Shown in pieces: positions 6,413 to 10,677 of a stretch of 10,677 nt of DNA. Position numbers and translations under genes: made by a program. The notes beneath the pieces are model-generated. The model searched no databases. It was not told the origin of the DNA and saw nothing but the letters and a program-made list of their open reading frames with translations. Source of the DNA: DAOTVD01 sp034437075 (GTDB taxonomy: Bacteria > Chloroflexota > Anaerolineae > Aggregatilineales > J027); assembly GCA_034437075.1 (NCBI GenBank), contig DAOTVD010000298.1:1-10677 (forward strand), written 5' to 3'. Within the stretch, counting starts at the first letter, position 1; every line of letters begins with the position of its first letter.

Positions 6413-7369
6413 ATGTTTGAAATCGCGTTCTTAGGCACTTCTGCCGCTGCCCCTACCATCTATCGGGGATTGTCCTCGCAGATGATTATCGCCAATGAGC
6501 ACCGTTTTTTGCTGGATTGTGGCGAAGGCACCCAGCGCCAGATTTTGCAAAGCGGCCTGGGCTTCAAACGGCTGGAAAAAGTGCTGCTGACGCATGCACA
6601 CCTGGATCATATCCTGGGCTTGGGCGGGTTGATCTCTACGCTGGCCCGTTGGGAAAGCCTCTCCCAGATCGACATCTGGGCCGGCGAAGCGACCCTGACC
6701 CGCGTATCTAATCTGCTCTTTGACGTGGTCTTCATCGGCCAACGGCCCGATTTACCCCTGCATTTGCACCCCTTGAGCGCGGGTATATTCTTTGAGGATA
6801 AAAAATTCTCGGTGAGCGCTTTCCCGGTGCATCACCAAGGGCCGGGGAATTTTGGTTTCGTGTTTCAGGAACACGCCCGGCGGCCCTTCTTGGCCGAAAA
6901 AGCCGATGCGCTGGGCGTGCCATTTGGCCCAGTACGCGGGCGTTTGGTCGCCGGGGAAACCATCACGCTAGAGGATGGCCGCACGATTCACCCCGACGAG
7001 GTGCTCGGCGCGGAAATCCCCGGCGCTAAGCTGGTGCATGTGGGCGATTGTGGCAACCCGAGTAATCTCTACGACATCGCCACCGATGCCGATTGCCTGG
7101 TGATGGAAGCCACCTATTTGGACGAAGAAGCCGACATGGCCGCGCAGTTTGGCCATATGACGGCGGGCGGGTCGGCGCGCTTCGCCCGGGAGGTCGGCGC
7201 GCAGGCGTTGGTGCTGACCCACATCTCGCGCCGCAGCCGCGAATACGAAATCCGCGACGAAGCGCGCGCTATCTTCCCCGAAACCATCGTCGCGCGTGAC
7301 TTCGACCACTTTGTGATCTCCAAGCATAAGCCCCTCAGCCGCGCCCAACGCGCCCCGGAAGACGCATAA
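6413..7369 (+). CDS. rnz: Ribonuclease Z-like metallo-beta-lactamase-fold endonuclease (tRNA 3' processing)
   Basis: A 318-residue cytoplasmic protein, a normal length for the short form of RNase Z. This family cuts tRNA precursors just after the discriminator base using a two-zinc centre. Features in order: FLGTSAAAPT at 6-15 with the early GTS turn; LLDCGEGTQRQ at 33-43; the metal motif THAHLDH at 60-66 (H61, H63, D65, H66); H140/H141 in PVHHQGPG; the RNase Z-type stretch GVPFGPVRGRL at 168-178; D212 in HVGDCGN; MEATY at 231-235; H248 in GHMTAGGSA; and H270 in LTHISRRS. All expected metal ligands appear present. Differences from common RNase Z sequences are Leu instead of Gly inside the HxHxDH motif, HMT where HST is usual, and GDCGN where GDT-type residues are usual. 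A related MBL-fold nuclease with another RNA substrate is therefore possible. It has its own promoter and lies 33 bp after rtcA. Confidence 0.87.
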   Translation: MFEIAFLGTSAAAPTIYRGLSSQMIIANEHRFLLDCGEGTQRQILQSGLGFKRLEKVLLTHAHLDHILGLGGLISTLARWESLSQIDIWAGEATLTRVSNLLFDVVFIGQRPDLPLHLHPLSAGIFFEDKKFSVSAFPVHHQGPGNFGFVFQEHARRPFLAEKADALGVPFGPVRGRLVAGETITLEDGRTIHPDEVLGAEIPGAKLVHVGDCGNPSNLYDIATDADCLVMEATYLDEEADMAAQFGHMTAGGSARFAREVGAQALVLTHISRRSREYEIRDEARAIFPETIVARDFDHFVISKHKPLSRAQRAPEDA

Positions 7370-7393
7370 GTTGTTCCGCTGTATGCTGACGAA

Positions 7394-9124
7394 CTAGCCG
7401 CCCGTGGCGTGGGCGTCGTACTGATGCGGTTCTAATTCGCTCATATGATAGAGTTGCTCATCCAGAATGAAGAAAATTTCGCGCTCGGGATGTTGGCTTT
7501 GCAACGTTCGGAAGTAGGTCTGGTCGCTATCGCGCAGGGCGATGATGTCGCCTTCGGCGCGCGGGTCGGTGATGCCCATCAGCGCGGCCATATCCCGCCA
7601 GTGATGATCCCCGGTCGCGATGACCATCACGGGCACATCCGGCGATGTGCGGCGGGCTTGCACTTGTTCATATAGCGCGTCGGTGATGTTGCCGTAGCCG
7701 TTGAGCATCTCGAAGCGTTGGGGCGTGTAGGCAATACTGGTGAACAGCAGCGCCCCCACGAGCAACGCATACACCCCATAGCGCAGATTAAGCCCATCCG
7801 CCAAGCGCGCCAAAGCGCTGAAGCCTGCGCCACTGAGCAAGACCAAAGCCCCGGTCGCTTCGTAATAGTAGCGCGCGCTGTAGACCCCCGCGCCGATCCA
7901 GTAAGGAATATGGATGAAGATCACGCTCAGGGCGAGCGCGCCCAGCAGCAACGACCATTTTGCTTCGCGTAAAAATCCCCACAGCAAACCGCCCGCCCGG
8001 CGGAGCCTATCGCCTGCCTGCGGGCGCGCACGCCATGCCGACCCTAGGACGAAAACCCCGGCCAAGGGCAGCAGAATCCAGCTATAGCCGGGTTGATCGT
8101 CCGGCACTAGGCAATCATTCGTCGGGACAAAACGATCATTAAAGCGCGCTGGCGGCTCTACCCAGCCGAATAAATCGCGGAAGTAACAGCGAGTATCGCG
8201 TTCGGTTTGCTCCCAGCCGCGTTCCCAGCTATGCCCGGCGTGGGTTATCAGGCTGATCTTTTCCCCATTGGCGGTACCCGCCGAGCGAAGGGTGCCGCCA
8301 TAGCGCCCAATGCCTTCGCCAAACCCCCAACGGTCATAGCTCCAGATCAGGGTGTAGAGATTTTTGGTCGGGTCGCCGATCACGGCCTGGTTATAAGCCG
8401 GAAAAAGCATCCCGAACAGGATCGCGCACAAGCCCAGCACGAACAGGCCCCGAAAAGCTGGCACAAGCGTCTGACGGTCGCGGGCCAGCAACCACAGCAG
8501 GCGCAGCACGCTATAGGCGATGAAGGGCAAGGCCACGCCCAGCGAGGCCAGCGGGCGATTGGCCACCAGCAAGCCCAAAGCTATCCCCGCCAACGCGCCC
8601 CAAAACAACCGCCCGCGCCCCGCGCTGGCTCGTTCCAAGCGCCACAGGCCATACACAAAGAGCATCGCGAAGAAAAGCGCGCTGGTATGGCTCATCAGGC
8701 TGCCGCTTTGCAAGAGTGCAATCGGGCTGAATGCCAGCAAGAGCGCAGCGGCGGCGCCCGCCGTTTCATCATATAATTCGCGCCCGAAGCGATATATCAG
8801 CGCGACCGTTAGCCCCGCGAACCACACATTAACCATCCAGGGCATATTCAAGCCCGTACCCAGCGCCAACAACATCGACCAACCCGGCGGATATTTGCTG
8901 AAGCGCTGGCCATCGTGGTTAATGGTGAAGGGTTGCCAGTAGGCCCGGTTAGGTTGCAACGTTTCGGCGGCGATGTCGCCCCCTTCGAACACGCGCGCCT
9001 GATACAGATAGGCGAATTCATCTTCCAGATGGGGCAGGCGGTCGAAGACTTGGCGCGATACCTGCGCCGCGCCGAACATCGAGAGCCAGATAATGAGCAG
9101 AACAAGCCAACTTGTGTGTTTCAT
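7394..9124 (-). CDS. GT39/PMT-like integral membrane glycosyltransferase
   Basis: A 576-residue polytopic membrane protein. A first hydrophobic helix (about 6-22) is followed by a loop with PHLEDEF, placing D35-E36 where GT-C enzymes of the PMT/ArnT type carry the catalytic acidic residue. KYPPGW at 77-82 and YSARYYYEATGAL near 415-427 are also typical of this group. About ten further hydrophobic helices lie between residues 84 and 465, with a larger loop at about 245-345 probably outside the membrane. The last 100 residues are soluble and contain VMVIATGDHHW and FFILDEQ strands. It probably transfers a sugar from a lipid-linked donor, but substrate and acceptor are unknown. ATG 9124 was chosen because it directly precedes the first helix and sits 8 nt after a -10 element. 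The longer frame back to 9247 would cross the promoter region and overlap rplI. It converges on rnz with a 24-bp gap and diverges from rplI. It lacks the C-terminal beta-sandwich-like domain of the other GT39-like protein here. Confidence 0.83.
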   Translation of the reverse strand: MKHTSWLVLLIIWLSMFGAAQVSRQVFDRLPHLEDEFAYLYQARVFEGGDIAAETLQPNRAYWQPFTINHDGQRFSKYPPGWSMLLALGTGLNMPWMVNVWFAGLTVALIYRFGRELYDETAGAAAALLLAFSPIALLQSGSLMSHTSALFFAMLFVYGLWRLERASAGRGRLFWGALAGIALGLLVANRPLASLGVALPFIAYSVLRLLWLLARDRQTLVPAFRGLFVLGLCAILFGMLFPAYNQAVIGDPTKNLYTLIWSYDRWGFGEGIGRYGGTLRSAGTANGEKISLITHAGHSWERGWEQTERDTRCYFRDLFGWVEPPARFNDRFVPTNDCLVPDDQPGYSWILLPLAGVFVLGSAWRARPQAGDRLRRAGGLLWGFLREAKWSLLLGALALSVIFIHIPYWIGAGVYSARYYYEATGALVLLSGAGFSALARLADGLNLRYGVYALLVGALLFTSIAYTPQRFEMLNGYGNITDALYEQVQARRTSPDVPVMVIATGDHHWRDMAALMGITDPRAEGDIIALRDSDQTYFRTLQSQHPEREIFFILDEQLYHMSELEPHQYDAHATGG

Positions 9125-9132
9125 ATGGGTTG

Positions 9133-9141
9133 ATTGTAGCA
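9133..9141 (-). promoter_or_regulatory. Extended -10 promoter of the minus-strand glycosyltransferase, leaderless type
   Basis: Read on the minus strand, the sequence is TGCTACAAT: a TACAAT -10 (five of six consensus bases) with the TGn extension that can compensate for a poor -35. No good -35 is found at 16-18 nt. The predicted start is near base 9126, two bases before ATG 9124, and no Shine-Dalgarno is visible. The -10 to ATG distance (8 nt) is the same as at the rnz gene. Confidence 0.55.
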
Positions 9142-9198
9142 GTTTCACCCTGGCAAGGGCAGGGGCTTTGCGGTACCATTGCCCACTGCCCGGCAGAC

Positions 9199-9204
9199 AA
9201 GGAA
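9199..9204 (+). promoter_or_regulatory. Shine-Dalgarno AAGGAA of rplI
   Basis: AAGGAA lies 7 nt before ATG 9212 and fixes that start. The in-frame TTG at 9179 would add eleven residues ahead of the conserved bL9 N-terminus (MKVIL). Confidence 0.8.
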
Positions 9205-9211
9205 TGTTATC

Positions 9212-9877
9212 ATGAAAGTCATTCTTACCGACTATGTGTATAAACATGGTGTGGCGGGTGATGTGGTGAGCGTGGCGGATGGTTTCGCCCGTAATTTCCT
9301 CATCCCGCGCGGGTTAGCCGTGAAAGCCACCGAATATAATCTGAAGCATAACGAAAGCCTGATGGCCCAGGCCGCTGTGCACCGCAACGAACTTAACGAG
9401 CGCTTGGTAGCCGTCGCCAACGAGATCGAAGGCACCGAATTGGTGTTTGGCCGTAAGGCGGGCTCCAATGGCAAGCTGTATGGCTCCGTCACGACGATGG
9501 ACATCGCAGATGCCTTGCTGGAAAAAACCGGCATCGACATCAACCGCCGTCGTATTAGCGAACGGCCCTTGCGCGAAATCGGCTCATTCGAGGTGCCCAT
9601 CCGCATGGGGCAAGACCTATCGCCCAGCGTGCATATTACCATCGTGCGCGAAGAAGACCTGGCGGCCTACCTGGCCGAGCGCGAAGTGCCCGACGAAGTC
9701 GCCGAAATCTTGGACGACGCCGATGAAGTCTTCATGGGTCGCGAAGATACGATGGTGGCGCTAGACGACGCCGATGCGCTGGAAGCCGCCGTGGAAGAAA
9801 GCGAAGACCTCGAAGCCACGCCGTCCGCTGTGGCCGAAGAACCGGACGAATCCGAAGAACCCGAAACCAATGCCTGA
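9212..9877 (+). CDS. rplI: Large-subunit ribosomal protein bL9 with a long acidic C-terminal extension
   Basis: A 221-residue protein. bL9 binds 23S rRNA near the L1 stalk and has two small domains joined by a long helix. The N-terminal domain carries the full family signature: G13, G16, V21, G24-F25, N28-F29-L30, G34, A36 and T40. The connecting helix covers about 42-75. The C-terminal domain includes FGRKAGSNGKLYGSVT (79-94) and ends near residue 147 (VHITIVREE). Typical bL9 proteins stop there, at about 150 residues. This one continues for about 74 more (148-221) with 29 Asp/Glu and only two Arg/Lys, a strongly acidic and probably disordered tail. The gene stands apart from the usual rpsF-ssb-rpsR neighbours, at least within this window. 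It is divergent from a glycosyltransferase, and a RodZ-like gene follows 33 bp later on the same strand. No convincing promoter was found in the 87-bp divergent gap for this direction. Confidence 0.95.
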   Translation: MKVILTDYVYKHGVAGDVVSVADGFARNFLIPRGLAVKATEYNLKHNESLMAQAAVHRNELNERLVAVANEIEGTELVFGRKAGSNGKLYGSVTTMDIADALLEKTGIDINRRRISERPLREIGSFEVPIRMGQDLSPSVHITIVREEDLAAYLAEREVPDEVAEILDDADEVFMGREDTMVALDDADALEAAVEESEDLEATPSAVAEEPDESEEPETNA

Positions 9878-9910
9878 GCATGTGGTGTGCCCCTGCCCAT
9901 AGCGTGAACC

Positions 9911-10677
9911 ATGACGACCGATGAATTACGGGCCATGGGGCAACGCCTGCGGGCCGTTCGTTTAGAACGCGGGCACACCCTGCAAGACGTGGCCGCCGCC
10001 ACCCGGATTCGCCTGAAGTTTCTGGAAGCCTTCGAGGCCGGCGACACCGACCCCAGCTTGACCGATTTGCAGTTGCGCGGTTTTTTACGCAACTATGCCG
10101 CCTATCTCCATCTGGATTTCGACGCGATGCTCGCGGCCTACCAACGCCTGGCCGCCGGGCAACGCAAGCGCTTGTTGCCCTTCCGGCGCGGCGACGATGC
10201 CCCGCCGCTTGAAGTGCCCATCATTACACTCCATAGCCAAGGCACCGTGCAGACCCCACCCGGCCCCATGCCCCCTGTGCGCGGCGTCACGACAAACGAA
10301 GCGGATGCTGCATCTAGCATCCCGCGCTGGTGGTTGGGCATCGCGGGCGTGAGTATCGTGGCTTTGTTCATTATTGGGGTAGCCGCGATTGGCACCATAG
10401 CGCTCGGTGGCTCCTCGGATGAAACCGCCGAAGCCACGGTCGCGCCGTTGGCCGTGGATGATGCCCAAGCCACCCCTACTGAGGATGTTTCTGCCCCAAG
10501 TAGCCCAACCAACCCCAACACCACCGCCAGCCCTTCACCCGAGGCGAACACATCGCCCGCACCGACCATAACGCCTAGCCCGGTGGCGGGGGGCTTCCAG
10601 ATGCAACCGCCCGCCGAAACCGAACTGGACATGACCGGCGCGACCAATGTCGCCATCACCGTGACAGCCCAACAACG
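9911..10677 (+). CDS. RodZ-like HTH membrane protein (3' end outside window)
   Basis: The first 255 residues of a protein that continues past the window. Residues about 5-75 form an N-terminal helix-turn-helix of the HTH_25/RodZ type (LRAMGQRLRAVRLERGHTL, then the helix TRIRLKFLEAFEAGD and LRGFLRNYAAYL). A basic patch (QRKRLLPFRR, 84-93) and a variable linker lead to one transmembrane helix at about 141-165, preceded by PRWW. Beyond it lies a Pro/Thr/Ser-rich linker (about 186-224), then the probable start of a C-terminal extracytoplasmic domain (DUF4115-like). In RodZ the cytoplasmic HTH binds MreB and the protein supports rod-shaped cell wall growth. No mreB is in the window, so a role in cell shape is inferred from architecture alone; a membrane-bound transcription regulator is the alternative. 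ATG 9911 is firm as the outer limit because an in-frame TGA lies at 9905-9907. No clear Shine-Dalgarno precedes it, and the gene is probably co-transcribed with rplI. Confidence 0.8.
   Translation, partial: MTTDELRAMGQRLRAVRLERGHTLQDVAAATRIRLKFLEAFEAGDTDPSLTDLQLRGFLRNYAAYLHLDFDAMLAAYQRLAAGQRKRLLPFRRGDDAPPLEVPIITLHSQGTVQTPPGPMPPVRGVTTNEADAASSIPRWWLGIAGVSIVALFIIGVAAIGTIALGGSSDETAEATVAPLAVDDAQATPTEDVSAPSSPTNPNTTASPSPEANTSPAPTITPSPVAGGFQMQPPAETELDMTGATNVAITVTAQQ

Noticed and set aside
7370..7394. Bidirectional terminator between rnz and the convergent glycosyltransferase
   Set aside because: Only a four-base-pair stem (GTTC at 7373-7376 with GAAC at 7391-7394) is possible, the loop is large and there is no T run on either strand.
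8207..8776. A 189-codon open frame on the plus strand opposite the minus-strand glycosyltransferase
   Set aside because: Its Gln/Ala/Pro-rich composition is that of a reversed membrane-protein gene, it has no recognisable domain, and the minus-strand reading has clear helices and GT-C motifs.
9150..9179. rplI promoter with CTGGCA (9150-9155) and TACCAT (9174-9179)
   Set aside because: Each hexamer matches only four of six bases and the 18-nt spacer is suboptimal; this is within chance for an 87-bp gap.
9157..9191. Inverted repeat GGGCAG / CTGCCC in the divergent gap as an operator or leader hairpin
   Set aside because: Six bases per arm across a 23-nt spacer in GC-rich DNA is expected by chance and no family of operators matches.
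1..10677. CRISPR array, tRNA or rRNA gene, insertion sequence, toxin-antitoxin or defence island
   Set aside because: Nearly every base is covered by recognisable coding sequence, the gaps are under 90 bp, and no direct repeats, cloverleaf-like stretches or transposase motifs were seen.

Overview
The window looks like a chromosomal stretch of a GC-rich bacterium. The gene mix suggests the Chloroflexota, perhaps Anaerolineae or a related class. This rests on family resemblance only: Chloroflexota-style GT39-like membrane glycosyltransferases, one with a C-terminal beta-sandwich-like domain; clan GH-A glycoside hydrolases in tandem; an RtcA; and a RodZ-like gene after rplI. No rRNA gene or other decisive marker is present. 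Genes are packed tightly, with every gap under 90 bp.

Bases 2-6379 (+ strand) read as one transcription unit. In order it holds the tail of a clan GH-A-type glycoside hydrolase; two further hydrolase paralogues with N-terminal membrane anchors; a small CopD-family membrane protein broken by a one-base frameshift near 2915; a GT39-like integral membrane glycosyltransferase; and rtcA (RNA 3'-terminal phosphate cyclase). Gene junctions range from a 41-bp overlap to a 25-bp gap, which fits translational coupling. The first part looks like envelope glycan building and trimming. The RNA enzyme at the end is functionally out of place.

Bases 6413-7369 (+) encode a ribonuclease Z-like metallo-beta-lactamase protein. 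A well-formed promoter overlaps the rtcA stop codon and predicts an almost leaderless mRNA. A second GT39-like glycosyltransferase (7394-9124, - strand) converges on it, and its own extended -10 lies at the same 8-nt distance from its ATG.

Bases 9212-10677 (+) carry rplI (bL9) with a long acidic C-terminal extension, then a RodZ-like gene (cytoplasmic HTH, one membrane helix, Pro/Thr/Ser-rich linker) that runs off the window.

I see no tRNA, rRNA, CRISPR array, insertion sequence, phage gene or obvious defence system. The most notable points are the hydrolase triplet with a changed acid/base motif, the CopD frameshift, the two matching leaderless-type promoters, the rtcA-rnz adjacency and the bL9 acidic tail. 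None of them amounts to a clearly new system.
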